Below, piece by piece: positions 38,681 to 46,687 of a stretch of DNA of 58,641 nucleotides. How positions within the stretch are numbered: the stretch's first letter is position 1; every line of letters begins with the position of its first letter. The DNA comes from a virus, in the IMG/VR virus record IMGVR_UViG_3300036401_000325, positions 1 through 58,641 of that record; one strand, written 5' to 3'. Made by a program: the position numbers and the translations under genes. A model generated the notes under the pieces. It saw only the letters and a list, made by a program, of their open reading frames with translations. It was not told where the DNA came from and ran no database searches.

Positions 38681-38958
38681 CGTGGCAAGAACGATTCTGG
38701 AGCTACATCGATCGGCGCTCAGATGATGAGTGTTGGCCGTGGCTTCGAGCAAGGCACCCCAGCGGGTATGGATCGTTTGGGCGAACAGAACCGCGTCGAA
38801 CGGGCGTATCACATCGCATCTCGTGGGAACTTGCGCATGGGCCGATCCCGACCGGGATGGACGTGTGTCATCACTGCGACAATCCTCCGTGCTGCAACCC
38901 GAAGCATCTGTTCCTAGGGACGCCCCGTGACAACGCGGCAGATATGCGCGATGTCTGA
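38677..38958 (+). CDS. HNH endonuclease
   Basis: 93 aa. [58 protein letters not shown] and NAADMRD form the complete small phage HNH fold (the HNH_3 type: His, Asn-Pro, His-Leu). These act as homing-type or nicking nucleases. It lies within the early operon between two zinc proteins. Confidence 0.88.
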   Translation: MTWQERFWSYIDRRSDDECWPWLRARHPSGYGSFGRTEPRRTGVSHRISWELAHGPIPTGMDVCHHCDNPPCCNPKHLFLGTPRDNAADMRDV

Positions 38959-39265
38959 TGTTCAACCGGCCGACTTGGCCCAACGGCTCTACGATCGCAG
39001 TGGCGACCTGCGCGATAAATTCGTCGATGGCCGCGGGCGCTCGTTCAAGAAAGACTTCCCGGGCTGGTTCGCGGCGTTCACCGAGGTAGTCGGCTTGATG
39101 CGCGATGCCGCCGATTGCATCGAACTTCTGCGCCGTGACGTCGCGGACGCGAAAGAGGTCGGCGGCATCAAGCGATGCCATGCATGCAATCGATTGGGCC
39201 TCCGCCCGGGATGGATCTGCCTCATCTGTAGGGATGACCCGACGCAAGGCGCGCCGAAACCATGA
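38951..39265 (+). CDS. Hypothetical protein with C-terminal zinc ribbon
   Basis: 104 aa from ATG 38951. The C-terminus [20 protein letters not shown] is a CxxC-x(11)-CxxC zinc ribbon, and the N-terminus is helical. Overlaps the HNH end by 8 nt. The function is unknown. Confidence 0.55.
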   Translation: MSDVQPADLAQRLYDRSGDLRDKFVDGRGRSFKKDFPGWFAAFTEVVGLMRDAADCIELLRRDVADAKEVGGIKRCHACNRLGLRPGWICLICRDDPTQGAPKP

Positions 39266-39474
39266 GCCCCGTCACACAAATCCGCGCGACGTCCTCAGTC
39301 CACTATGCCGCCGCCGACAATCTGCGCACGCTAGCGACGGCGGCACTGCTCAGGGGAGAATACAGATCCGCGGCGCAGATGTACGAGGAATCGAAGACGT
39401 TGCGCCGCGAAGGTGATGAGCTGCGGGAAGTCGAGCAGGTGATGGCGGAGACGGCGCGGAGGATGGCGGAGTGA
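39262..39474 (+). CDS. Small helical early protein
   Basis: 70 aa, helical (LRTLATAALLRGEYRSAAQM; TLRREGDELREVEQVMAETA). Directly precedes and is coupled (GTGA) to the exonuclease. The function is unknown. Confidence 0.55.
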   Translation: MSPVTQIRATSSVHYAAADNLRTLATAALLRGEYRSAAQMYEESKTLRREGDELREVEQVMAETARRMAE

Positions 39475-40367
39475 CCCTATCTGCTCAACAGAAGTCCGAG
39501 CGCGTCGGCAAAGACGGGTTCGTTGGCGCCTCCGAGATCGCGGCCATCGTCGGCGAGAACCCGTTCTCTTCCCCGATCGACATCTGGCTCCGGAAGACGG
39601 GGCGCACGGAAGAGGAGCCGTCGAATCCGAGGGCACAGATCGGGTTGCGCGCAGAAAAGCTCATGGTGGATTGGTACGCGGAAGACATGGGGATCGACCG
39701 ATTCGATCTTGCCCCCGGCAATACCCTGCGCCACGTCTCGGCTCCCTGCGTTGGGTGCACACCCGACTTTCTGGTGTACCCGGGACGCGAGCGAGCGCCG
39801 CATGCTCAGCCCACGCATGCGATGCAGCTCAAGTGCGTGGGCGCCCGCACGGCCCTGTCATGGCCCGAGGAATGGATCCCGCCGTACGTCGAGTGCCAGG
39901 TGCAGCTAGAGGCCGAGGTGCTCCAGGTCGAGCGCGTGGACGTTGCCGCGTATCTCGGCGGGACGGACTGGCGAATCATCCGAGTGACGCGCGATCGGGA
40001 ATTCGGCGCGATGCTCGTCGAGGCCGCGGTGCAGTTCTGGCAGTGCGTCCTGCGGGACATGCCGCCCCCGATCGACGGGACCGAGGCATGGCGCAAGTAC
40101 CTCGGAGCGAAGTACCCGAAGCCCATCCGCGAAGAGCTCGACGAGCCTGACGCCGAAGTGGACGAGTGGGCCACGATCGCGCTCAAGGCTCGTGCAGAAT
40201 CCGAAGCCGCGGAGGCGCGTCAGAAGGTGGCCGACAACCGGCTCCGCGATCTGATCGGTGAGGGCACTGGTTACCTCGGAGCTGACTACGTGGTGACGTG
40301 GAAGGCCGACAAGAACGGCAAGCGCACGCTGCGCATCAAAGAACGTGAATTCAACGGAGGACGATGA
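39471..40367 (+). CDS. YqaJ-type recombination exonuclease
   Basis: 298 aa. Lambda-Exo-like PD-(D/E)xK fold: GASEIAAIVGENPFSSPIDI, RAQIGLRAEKLMVDWY, CVGCTPDFLV (catalytic Asp), QLKCVG and a QVQLEAEVL helix. Where most relatives have ExK, this one has QLK, a notable change at a metal-binding residue. It resects DNA ends for annealing. GTG 39471. The next gene, coupled by ATGA, is its likely annealing partner. Confidence 0.85.
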   Translation: MTLSAQQKSERVGKDGFVGASEIAAIVGENPFSSPIDIWLRKTGRTEEEPSNPRAQIGLRAEKLMVDWYAEDMGIDRFDLAPGNTLRHVSAPCVGCTPDFLVYPGRERAPHAQPTHAMQLKCVGARTALSWPEEWIPPYVECQVQLEAEVLQVERVDVAAYLGGTDWRIIRVTRDREFGAMLVEAAVQFWQCVLRDMPPPIDGTEAWRKYLGAKYPKPIREELDEPDAEVDEWATIALKARAESEAAEARQKVADNRLRDLIGEGTGYLGADYVVTWKADKNGKRTLRIKEREFNGGR

Positions 40368-41383
40368 CCATGGCGAACGGCAACAACACGGCGATCCAAA
40401 ACGTAGCCCCGAGCACACTGGAGGCAACGCAGGGATTCGGGGAACAGTCGATCGTTGCCCGCACGGAAACGGCAACCGCTGCCGTAGCCGCGAGCGAGCA
40501 GGCGAAGGTGCAGGCTCGTTACATCGTGGCCATGCAGCGTCCGCGGGATTGGATGACGGTCCGCGCGAAGTTGCTCGACGCCTGTAAGCGCCCCGGGTTC
40601 GCAGCGGCAGCTCGGTACTCCAAGCCCGTGAGCGGTACGAAGATCGAGGGTCCCTCGGTTCGCTTTGCCGAGGAAGCGCTCCGGTCTATGGGCAACGCCA
40701 TCCCTGAGCAGTCGGTCATCTACGATGACGAGCACAAGCGGATCGTCCGCATCGCCGTGACGGATCTGGAGTCGAATCTCTCCTACTCGACCGACGTCAC
40801 GATCGAGAAGACGATCGAGCGCACGAATCTGAAGGAAGGACAGGTGCCGCTCGGCTCGCGGAAAAACTCCTGGGGCAAGACGACGTACCTCCTGCCTGCC
40901 ACCGAGGACGAGGTGGCCAACAAGGTGAACGCGGCAAGCTCCAAGGCTCTCCGAAACAACGCGCTGAGAATCCTGCCCGCCGACATCCTCGAGGACGCCA
41001 TGGCTCAGTGCGTGGAGACGATTCGGCGCGAGGTGTCAGACGACCCGACGGCGGCCACTAAGAAGATGGCCGATGCTTTCGCGGCTCTCCGCATCATGCC
41101 GAACGAGCTCGCGGAGTACCTCGGGCACCCGCTCGACCAGTCATCGCCCGCCGAGATCGTGGAGCTCCGCGCCGTCTACCAGGCGATCAAAGACGGCGAG
41201 ACGACGTGGAAGGCCACGCTTGACGGACGCGCCGAAGCGAAGGGAAAGAAGCGTTCGGAGTCGGGAGCAAAGGAACGGGTCAAGCAGCGCGGCGGCACCG
41301 TCGAAACAACGGGCGTCCCTGCCGACGACGACGCGGGCCCCGAACCGCCCTCCGACTATGGAAGGCAACCGGGCGACGAATGA
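40364..41383 (+). CDS. Putative ssDNA-annealing recombination protein
   Basis: 339 aa. RYIVAMQRPRDWMTVRAKLL then IEGPSVRFAEEALRSMGN matches a group of phage proteins consistently next to YqaJ/Exo nucleases and presumed annealing proteins. The middle has KTTYLLPATEDEVANKVNAA and SKALRNNALRILPADILEDA. The C-terminal 60 residues are acidic and disordered. The family name is not certain. The last gene of the recombination unit, before a strong terminator. Confidence 0.6.
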   Translation: MTMANGNNTAIQNVAPSTLEATQGFGEQSIVARTETATAAVAASEQAKVQARYIVAMQRPRDWMTVRAKLLDACKRPGFAAAARYSKPVSGTKIEGPSVRFAEEALRSMGNAIPEQSVIYDDEHKRIVRIAVTDLESNLSYSTDVTIEKTIERTNLKEGQVPLGSRKNSWGKTTYLLPATEDEVANKVNAASSKALRNNALRILPADILEDAMAQCVETIRREVSDDPTAATKKMADAFAALRIMPNELAEYLGHPLDQSSPAEIVELRAVYQAIKDGETTWKATLDGRAEAKGKKRSESGAKERVKQRGGTVETTGVPADDDAGPEPPSDYGRQPGDE

Positions 41384-41389
41384 AGACTA

Positions 41390-41406
41390 GCCGGCATACC
41401 GCCGGC
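41390..41406 (+). promoter_or_regulatory. Small hairpin before the terminator
   Basis: GCCGGC-ATACC-GCCGGC, a 6-bp stem with a 5-nt loop, directly upstream of the terminator hairpin. It may stabilise the transcript end. Confidence 0.4.
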
Positions 41407-41407
41407 C

Positions 41408-41457
41408 CCAGGGCGACTCGCCGCTGAGCGAGCGGTCAGAGCCGCCCTGGTATTTTT
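41408..41457 (+). terminator. Rho-independent terminator after the recombination genes
   Basis: CCAGGGCG (41408-41415) pairs with CGCCCTGG (41443-41450), an inner CTCGC/GCGAG hairpin lies between, and TATTTTT follows. Strong and correctly placed 24 nt after the annealing-protein stop. Confidence 0.8.
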
Positions 41458-41479
41458 CTGAAGTGGAAGGAAACGACAA

Positions 41480-41671
41480 ATGGCATGCAAGTTCATCTGT
41501 GACGGCTGCGGCAAAGAAGAGCCCGGCTACTACAACGGGCAAGACTGGTTCAAGCCGCACAATTGGTTTGAGCGCAGCGACAAGGATGGTGCGCAGACGG
41601 TTTGCTCGCGTCCGTGCATCGAAACCGTGGCAAAGAAGTCAGGCAAGACGGCAGTGGTGCTACCGATATGA
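41480..41671 (+). CDS. Small zinc-finger protein
   Basis: 63 aa (MACKFICDGCGKEEPGYYNG and onward) with GGAAGGAAACGACAA before the ATG. ICDGCG and CSRPC give the four Cys of a zinc finger. First gene after the terminator. The function is unknown. Confidence 0.6.
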   Translation: MACKFICDGCGKEEPGYYNGQDWFKPHNWFERSDKDGAQTVCSRPCIETVAKKSGKTAVVLPI

Positions 41672-42021
41672 CCCGCCGTCCCCGCTCCGCCAAGCCCCTA
41701 TCCGTCTTCCTCGCCGCCGAGCGCATCTGCGCCATCATCGCCGACGCTCCCGACGAAGCCGCCATCGAAGCCCGCATCCGTGCCGAAGTCGCCGCCGAGA
41801 ACGCGAAACGGCAGGAACGCATCGACGCCGTAACCGCGCTGGTGCCGGAGCTGGATCGCGGCAAGCTGCCCGGGATCGTGCTGGCACGGCTGGACGCGGG
41901 CGGGATGTGCGGGTTTTCGATCGGCACAGGAGCGAACGACGCCGCCCCTGCCGACGAAGTGCCGGAGCGGTTGCGGCACGAACTGCCAGAGGAGCGCGCG
42001 CGGATTGGGAGGGGGCGGTGA
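41668..42021 (+). CDS. Hypothetical protein
   Basis: 117 aa from ATG 41668, mostly helical with an Ala/Glu-rich centre (AIEARIRAEVAAENAKRQER). Coupled on both sides. The function is unknown. Confidence 0.5.
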   Translation: MTRRPRSAKPLSVFLAAERICAIIADAPDEAAIEARIRAEVAAENAKRQERIDAVTALVPELDRGKLPGIVLARLDAGGMCGFSIGTGANDAAPADEVPERLRHELPEERARIGRGR

Positions 42022-42245
42022 GCCGCGAACTACAGGAGTTGTTTCGGCGCGCGAACCGTTGCCCAGAAGAGGCCGAGATGGAACGCGCCGATGAGCTCGA
42101 CATGTTGGAACGACGCGGCCTCGCGACGTGGGACGATATTGCGGAGGCGCACCAGATCCGGCGACGTCGCGCGATCCGCGAACACCGTAGAGCGACTCAT
42201 GCCCAGAGTGAAGTTGCACGTGCGGCGGAACGGGGGCGGAGGTGA
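42018..42245 (+). CDS. Small charged protein
   Basis: 75 aa from GTG 42018 (VSRELQELFRRANRCPEEAE), a highly charged helical protein ending Arg-rich. Coupled (GTGA) to its neighbours. The function is unknown. Confidence 0.5.
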   Translation: MSRELQELFRRANRCPEEAEMERADELDMLERRGLATWDDIAEAHQIRRRRAIREHRRATHAQSEVARAAERGRR

Positions 42246-42448
42246 CCGACACACTCGGCGACGCGCTACCCCGCGAGATGGCTCGCGTCCGCGATCATGT
42301 ACTCCCGGCGTACCTGGAGATCGGCCCCGTCGGTGCTTTCGGCGCGATGATGATTCGGAGGGACCTCGATGCGGCAACCAAGGCGCTTGCAGAGAACGAT
42401 GTTGTGGCGATGCTGCGCGCGTACGAAGCGCTAAAGGGATGCAAGTGA
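42242..42448 (+). CDS. Small hypothetical protein
   Basis: 68 aa (MTDTLGDALPREMARVRDHV), ordered helical composition, ending AYEALKGCK. GTGA overlaps at both ends. The function is unknown. Confidence 0.5.
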   Translation: MTDTLGDALPREMARVRDHVLPAYLEIGPVGAFGAMMIRRDLDAATKALAENDVVAMLRAYEALKGCK

Positions 42449-42684
42449 GCGACGAATCCTACTATATCCGCGCGATCGACTTCGCCGCCGGCAAGGCAAC
42501 AGTCCGGCTAGAGCAGCCGCTAAAAACGCCCGAGGACCGCTGCCCGTTGGCACTGGTCATCCCGGTGACGCCCGAGCATGCCCGCGCGCTGACGCAGTAC
42601 ATCGGCGAGGAGGTGCAATTCTTCGCGCTGCCGACGTGCGCGACGTTCGACAACGTGGTCACGTACAAGCCGAGGGCGACTTGA
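42445..42684 (+). CDS. Small hypothetical protein
   Basis: 79 aa from GTG 42445 (GTGA overlap); an ATG at 42439 is an alternative. Beta-type content (YYIRAIDFAAGKATVRLEQP; EEVQFFALPTCATFDNVVTY). The function is unknown. Confidence 0.5.
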   Translation: MSDESYYIRAIDFAAGKATVRLEQPLKTPEDRCPLALVIPVTPEHARALTQYIGEEVQFFALPTCATFDNVVTYKPRAT

Positions 42685-42743
42685 CCCCCGCCCGCAAGCC
42701 AACGCTGGTCGAGACTCAGGTGCGCCATAGTCATCGTGAGGAA

Positions 42744-42772
42744 TTGAAGCACGGCGCGCGATTGAATATCTC
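42744..42772 (+). promoter_or_regulatory. Promoter candidate for the second recombinase
   Basis: TTGAAG (42744-42749), 17-nt spacer, TATCTC (42767-42772), 27 nt before ATG 42800. It stands in a 115-nt gap that is otherwise empty of a convincing gene. Confidence 0.45.
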
Positions 42773-42799
42773 GCCATCGAGTCCCGTCGTACCTGGACC

Positions 42800-43744
42800 A
42801 TGCAGACCCGATCTCTCGAAGACGCCTGTCACTCCTACGCCCAACACTCCCGCGCTCCGGGCACGCGCGCCTCGTATCTCCAGAAGATGGTTCCGTTCCG
42901 AGCGTTCTGCGCAGAGCGCGGCGTCAAGGCCGTGCCCGCGGAGCCAGAGACGGTACGCCTCTACCTCGCCAAGCTCGCGGAGAGCGGGCTCTCGGTGTCC
43001 ACCGTGAACCAGTTCCTCTCCGCCATCGGCGAGGCGCACGAGGTCGAGGGGCACCTCTCGCCGCGCTTCCACCCCGCCGTCCAGCAAGTCTGGAAGGGGA
43101 TCCGGCGCACGAAGAAAGTCCGCCAGGTCGGCATGAAACCGCTCCTCGCTGAGCACATCAAGAAGATGCTCGCGGCGACGCCGGACGTGTCGATGCTCAA
43201 CGCGCGCGACCGGGCGATCGTCGTCTTCGGTTGGGCCTGCGCGATGCGGCGTCACGAGGTCGTGGACACGCATGTCGAGCACGTCACGTTCCACGACAAA
43301 GGCTTCACGGTGCTCATTGAGCGCTCGAAGGAGGACCAGGAGGGCAACGGCTTCGAGAAGATGGTCCTCTTCGGGAAGAACCCCGAGACGTGCCCAGTGC
43401 GCATCCTCCAGCGCTGGCTCGCGGTCTCGCGCATCACCGAGGGACCCATCTTCCGTCCGGTGAACCGGTGGGGCCGCGTCGTCCAGTATGGCGAGCAGCA
43501 ACGCCTCTGGCCGCAGTACGTCGAGAAGATCGTCAAGCGCCTGATGACGAACGCCGGCCTCGACCACAAGGGCTACGGCGCCCACTCGCTCCGCGCCGGG
43601 TTCATCACTCAGGCGGCGCTCAACGGGCACACCGAGTCCGAAATCATGCGGCACTCGGGCCACTCGAACACCAAAATCGTGCAGCGGTACATCCGCATCG
43701 CGAACCTCGACAAGCGCAACACCACGGAGGACATGGGCCTGTGA
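42800..43744 (+). CDS. Second tyrosine recombinase (XerC/D-like)
   Basis: 314 aa. N-terminal SAM-like core-binding domain (ACHSYAQHSRAPGTRASYLQ; LSVSTVNQFLSAIGEAHEVE). Catalytic set R150 (CAMRRHE), K177, H262-S-L-R265, H288 (SGHSN) and Y297, all canonical. There is no arm-binding domain. Encoded rightward, apart from the integrase and attP. It could resolve multimers, act on a second site, or be a mobile cargo gene. The stop overlaps the methyltransferase start. Confidence 0.88.
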   Translation: MQTRSLEDACHSYAQHSRAPGTRASYLQKMVPFRAFCAERGVKAVPAEPETVRLYLAKLAESGLSVSTVNQFLSAIGEAHEVEGHLSPRFHPAVQQVWKGIRRTKKVRQVGMKPLLAEHIKKMLAATPDVSMLNARDRAIVVFGWACAMRRHEVVDTHVEHVTFHDKGFTVLIERSKEDQEGNGFEKMVLFGKNPETCPVRILQRWLAVSRITEGPIFRPVNRWGRVVQYGEQQRLWPQYVEKIVKRLMTNAGLDHKGYGAHSLRAGFITQAALNGHTESEIMRHSGHSNTKIVQRYIRIANLDKRNTTEDMGL

Positions 43745-44448
43745 AAGTAGGCTCTCTCTTCACCGGAATTGGAGGCATCGACCTCGGCCTTGAGCTGGCC
43801 GGGGTCGGTTCTCCTATTTGGCAGGTAGAGCAGAGCGACTTTTGCCGGCGTGTGCTTTCCCAACGGTGGAAAGGCATTCCGGTATTCGATGACGTTAGAA
43901 CAGTCGGACAAGCAAACCTCGCCCCAGTGGATCTTGTATGTGGTGGATTCCCCTGCCAGGACCTCTCCAGCGCACGCCGAGACGCTCGCCCTGGCCTTGC
44001 TGGAGAGCGCTCGGGACTCTGGGTGCAGTTCGCTCGTATTCTTGAGGAGCTCTGCCCGCCATGGGCTCTCATCGAGAACGTCGCAAGCGGAGCAAACTAC
44101 TGGATCGACACCGTGGTCGGATCTCTGGAACGGCAAGGCTACCATTGCCTTCCGGTCCCTCTGTCGGCGGCGGATGTCGGCGCTCCGCATGGGAGGGCGC
44201 GCGTTTTCGTCCTTGCTCGCCACCCCGACCGCGACGTGCAACCAGTGGTGCAACAGCATGCGCAAGTGGCCCGGATGTCGAGCATTGCAGGCAGCTTTCC
44301 CGACTGGACCGTCGATCCGTGCATACGAGTGGTTGATGGGATTTCCCCTGGGATGGTTGCCCTAGGAAACGCGGCTATGCCGCAGATGGTCGAAGTGGTC
44401 GGGAGGATGCTTTTGAACCTGGAGGAAGAGTGGCAGACCCAGAAGTGA
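43741..44448 (+). CDS. DNA cytosine-C5 methyltransferase
   Basis: 235 aa from GTG 43741. Motif I is GSLFTGIGGIDLGLELAG, motif IV is GGFPCQDLSSA with the catalytic Cys, motif VI is LIENVAS, motif VIII is GRARVFVLA, and motifs IX-X are RVVDGISPGMVALGNAAMPQ. Shorter than most (usually over 300 aa), with a very small target-recognition region. No partner nuclease is seen. In the +1 frame 43850-44365 is also open and reads like a phage methyltransferase C-terminus; see findings. Confidence 0.88.
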   Translation: MKVGSLFTGIGGIDLGLELAGVGSPIWQVEQSDFCRRVLSQRWKGIPVFDDVRTVGQANLAPVDLVCGGFPCQDLSSARRDARPGLAGERSGLWVQFARILEELCPPWALIENVASGANYWIDTVVGSLERQGYHCLPVPLSAADVGAPHGRARVFVLARHPDRDVQPVVQQHAQVARMSSIAGSFPDWTVDPCIRVVDGISPGMVALGNAAMPQMVEVVGRMLLNLEEEWQTQK

Positions 44449-44798
44449 AGATAGGCTCGACCGTGTGGTTCTTCGACGTGAACCATCGGGTGTACCCAGA
44501 AAAGGAGGGGCGCCACAGTTCTGCCGCGCCAATTTGGCGCGAGCACTGGGTCAGACATCACGTCATCGGAGAAACCTCGCGTTCGTGGTTGGTGGGCAGC
44601 TACCCGAAGGCGGATCCCAAGCTCTGCGCGAAGTGCCCGAAGGCCGAGATCACCACGCGCTACGCTCTGACCGAACTGGAGGTAGACGAGCGCGTTTACT
44701 GCCACGACAACGGATGGCGAATTGCTGAACGAGTACAGAGAATTAAGGACGCGCGCATCCTGCGAGAGGTGGCGCGAATAATTGGGTACTCCCCGTGA
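44430..44798 (+). CDS. Hypothetical protein
   Basis: 122 aa from GTG 44430 with GGAGGAAGA just upstream; GTG 44445 (GTGA) is an alternative start. Ordered sequence (VKIGSTVWFFDVNHRVYPEK; WREHWVRHHVIGETSRSWLV; LCAKCPKAEI). The stop is the first CCGTGAAGCA junction repeat. The function is unknown. Confidence 0.6.
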   Translation: MADPEVKIGSTVWFFDVNHRVYPEKEGRHSSAAPIWREHWVRHHVIGETSRSWLVGSYPKADPKLCAKCPKAEITTRYALTELEVDERVYCHDNGWRIAERVQRIKDARILREVARIIGYSP

Positions 44799-45055
44799 AG
44801 CAGCAAGACACCACAGCTCCGGCGGAGCCCGTCACGCGAACGGCAAATGCTCCACCTATGTGCGACGTGCTCAATTGTGCAGAGGATGCGGCGACCGAGG
44901 TTGACGGCCGTCTTCGACTAAACCCAGGTTTCACCCCCGCGCTGTGGATTGCCGTGGAATTCAATCTGTGTCCCGCGCACGAGGCGGATCACGACGACGC
45001 CTATGGTGAGGTGCTCTCGGTGAGCGCGCCCAAAAAGACCAAGAGGAAACCGTGA
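44795..45055 (+). CDS. Junction-module protein 1 (MKQ-tag, Cys pair)
   Basis: 86 aa. The N-terminus MKQQDTTAPAEPVTRTANAP belongs to the shared tag of this region; the centre has CDVLNCAED and later LCPAHEADHD, a likely zinc site; the C-terminus SAPKKTKRKP resembles that of the 45799 gene. GTG 44795. The function is unknown. Confidence 0.55.
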   Translation: MKQQDTTAPAEPVTRTANAPPMCDVLNCAEDAATEVDGRLRLNPGFTPALWIAVEFNLCPAHEADHDDAYGEVLSVSAPKKTKRKP

Positions 45056-45408
45056 AGCAGCCAGACACCGCTACTCCGACCGAGCCCATCACGGAGGAGG
45101 GGAGTCCTCCACCTACGCGCGATGTCCATTGGCGTCTCACTGAGCTTGTCGATGAGAACTTCGGATACCGCTCGACGATGCCCGTCGAGGAACTGTTGAC
45201 CGTCCTGGAGACGGAGGTCCCCGCCGTCGTAAAGACGCTGGAGGCCGTCGGGGAGGCGGCTTGGTCCTTCACCGAGCTGGACGTCGAACACACGATCTCG
45301 TGTCACGCCGACTCGCTCCCGGAAGCGTACCGGCGCGCATGCGCGGTCATCGACAAGGTCCGCGAACTCACCAGCGCGGACCTCGAACAGATTGAGCGTG
45401 CCCCGTGA
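45052..45408 (+). CDS. Junction-module protein 2 (MKQ-tag)
   Basis: 118 aa. Shared N-terminal tag (MKQPDTATPTEPITEEGSPP) then a helical protein (PVEELLTVLETEVPAVVKTL; YRRACAVIDKVRELTSADLE). GTG start in the second CCGTGAAGCA junction. The function is unknown. Confidence 0.55.
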   Translation: MKQPDTATPTEPITEEGSPPPTRDVHWRLTELVDENFGYRSTMPVEELLTVLETEVPAVVKTLEAVGEAAWSFTELDVEHTISCHADSLPEAYRRACAVIDKVRELTSADLEQIERAP

Positions 45409-45464
45409 AGCAACATCTGCCGGCTGTCCGAAACTACCCCGACACGAGAGAGGGAATCTTTTGA
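45405..45464 (+). CDS. 19-aa micro-ORF A in junction repeat
   Basis: MKQHLPAVRNYPDTREGIF. The GTG start overlaps the previous TGA (GTGA), and its TGA overlaps the next TTG start (TTGA). It has exactly the length of two relatives at 46389 and 46684, with the pattern MKQ, PD near position 12-13 and a charged -I- end. The last codons contain a GAGAGAGGG purine run that would be the ribosome-binding site of the next gene. Confidence 0.5.
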   Translation: MKQHLPAVRNYPDTREGIF

Positions 45465-45802
45465 CCAAGAATTCAGCAATCGACGCCGCGTATGATGCTC
45501 TCGAAGGACGCATCGGCTCGGGGCACGATGACAACGCCAAGGCGGAGCTCGTGCGCTGGGTGTGCGAGGCGTACGTGCGAACCGAAGACGCGCTCGCGGG
45601 CGACGAGTTCGACGGGGACGATTACGAGCTACCGAAGGCCGCGGAGGCGCTCGTCAAGCAACGGGATAATGCGCGCGACGAATACGAAGCGTTGGCGGAA
45701 GAGCTGGCCACGCTGTTCGGGCTAGAGGGCGAACGCCGAACCGGCGAGCACATCGTGACGTGTGCGAAGGAAGCCCTGCGCCAGCTTCGGCGGGATAGGT
45801 GA
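45461..45802 (+). CDS. Hypothetical acidic helical protein
   Basis: 113 aa from TTG 45461 (MTKNSAIDAAYDALEGRIGS). Helical and acidic, ending in EHIVTCAKEALRQLRRDR. Its start is set by the micro-ORF overlap. The function is unknown. Confidence 0.55.
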   Translation: MTKNSAIDAAYDALEGRIGSGHDDNAKAELVRWVCEAYVRTEDALAGDEFDGDDYELPKAAEALVKQRDNARDEYEALAEELATLFGLEGERRTGEHIVTCAKEALRQLRRDR

Positions 45803-46392
45803 GCGCGCCCGTGAAAGACCAAACCCGCCCCGTGAAGCATCCCAGCGAGCCCGACACTACAGAACCCGTCACGGCGGAGGCGAGCCCTCCGCCCATCTCC
45901 GACCACCTGACGGCTCTCGGAATCGAGACGTGCATCCACTGCGAGGGGCCGCGGTCAGCGCATCGGGGACCGATGTGGTGGTGCTGGGAGCGCACAACGT
46001 TCTTCGAGGCAGGGCCGACCCGGGCGCAGCTCACGGAAGCGCTCGCTCGCGCTGAGGCGAAGGTGACGCGGCTCTACGCTCGTGGCGTTGACACGACGTC
46101 GGCGCTCCGAGATGAGAGAGACTTCTGCGGCAATCTGAGCAGGCTTTCGATCGCCGTCGTCGAGGACTGCGACGCCGAGAGCGCTCGCCTCCGGAGGACT
46201 CTCGTGCGGCTCTACGACGCCACCACGGCATACTTCCTCCACAATGGTGCCGAGCACGAGACGGAAGATTGTCCGGAGGACGACACCTGCGAATGCCAGT
46301 TGGTGAACGCGGTCAACGAGGCGTTCGCTGCGGCGCTCCCGCTAGTCGAAGACAAGGTGAGCACGCCCAAGAAAGCTGCGGTGCAACCGTGA
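45799..46392 (+). CDS. Junction-module protein 3 (MKDQ/VKH tag)
   Basis: 197 aa from GTG 45799; GTG 45811 (MKDQTRPVKHP) is an alternative matched by the gene at 47072. After the tag (PSEPDTTEPVTAEASPPP) comes CIHCEGPRSAHRGPMWWCWE, a Cys-containing domain, then a long helix and a tail ending STPKKAAVQP like gene 44795. The function is unknown. Confidence 0.55.
   Translation: MSAPVKDQTRPVKHPSEPDTTEPVTAEASPPPISDHLTALGIETCIHCEGPRSAHRGPMWWCWERTTFFEAGPTRAQLTEALARAEAKVTRLYARGVDTTSALRDERDFCGNLSRLSIAVVEDCDAESARLRRTLVRLYDATTAYFLHNGAEHETEDCPEDDTCECQLVNAVNEAFAAALPLVEDKVSTPKKAAVQP
45812..45843 (+). repeat. 32-nt junction repeat, copy 1
   Basis: It begins TGAAAGACC and contains CCCGCCCCGTGAAGCAT. It matches 47073-47104 at 29 of 32 positions. 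The inner CCGTGAAGCA decamer occurs seven times (44793, 45050, 45403, 45830, 46387, 46682, 47091), almost always at a stop/start junction. Confidence 0.7.
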
Positions 46393-46448
46393 AGCAACAC
46401 GAACCGGCAGACCAGGCGAAGCCCGACATGAGAAAGGCAATCCGATGA
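46389..46448 (+). CDS. 19-aa micro-ORF B in junction repeat
   Basis: MKQHEPADQAKPDMRKAIR. Starts by GTGA overlap and ends by ATGA overlap with the next gene. Same length and pattern as micro-ORFs A and C. GAGAAAGG near its end is a plausible ribosome-binding site for ATG 46445. Confidence 0.5.
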   Translation: MKQHEPADQAKPDMRKAIR

Positions 46449-46687
46449 GCGAGAAGAAGTCACACGGGCCCGAATGCGTTTGCTACGTCGGCGGCCCCGG
46501 AGAGCCTTACTATAAGCCGTTCATCGAGTGCATTTGCGGCTGGCACACGGTGAACGGGGGCGTCTACTCCTGGGAGGAGGCTGGCGCGGAATTCGACGAA
46601 CACCTAACTAGCGTCGATGCGAAAAGACAGGTGGAAGCAAAAAGAGCACGCGAGAGACGCCAACGCGGGAAGGAGTCGCGGCCGTGA
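46445..46687 (+). CDS. Small Cys-containing protein
   Basis: 80 aa. CVCYVGGPGEPYYKPFIECI then CGWHTVNGG suggests a zinc site; EEAGAEFDEHLTSVDAKRQV is a helix with an Arg-rich end. Flanked by micro-ORFs B and C. The function is unknown. Confidence 0.55.
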   Translation: MSEKKSHGPECVCYVGGPGEPYYKPFIECICGWHTVNGGVYSWEEAGAEFDEHLTSVDAKRQVEAKRARERRQRGKESRP

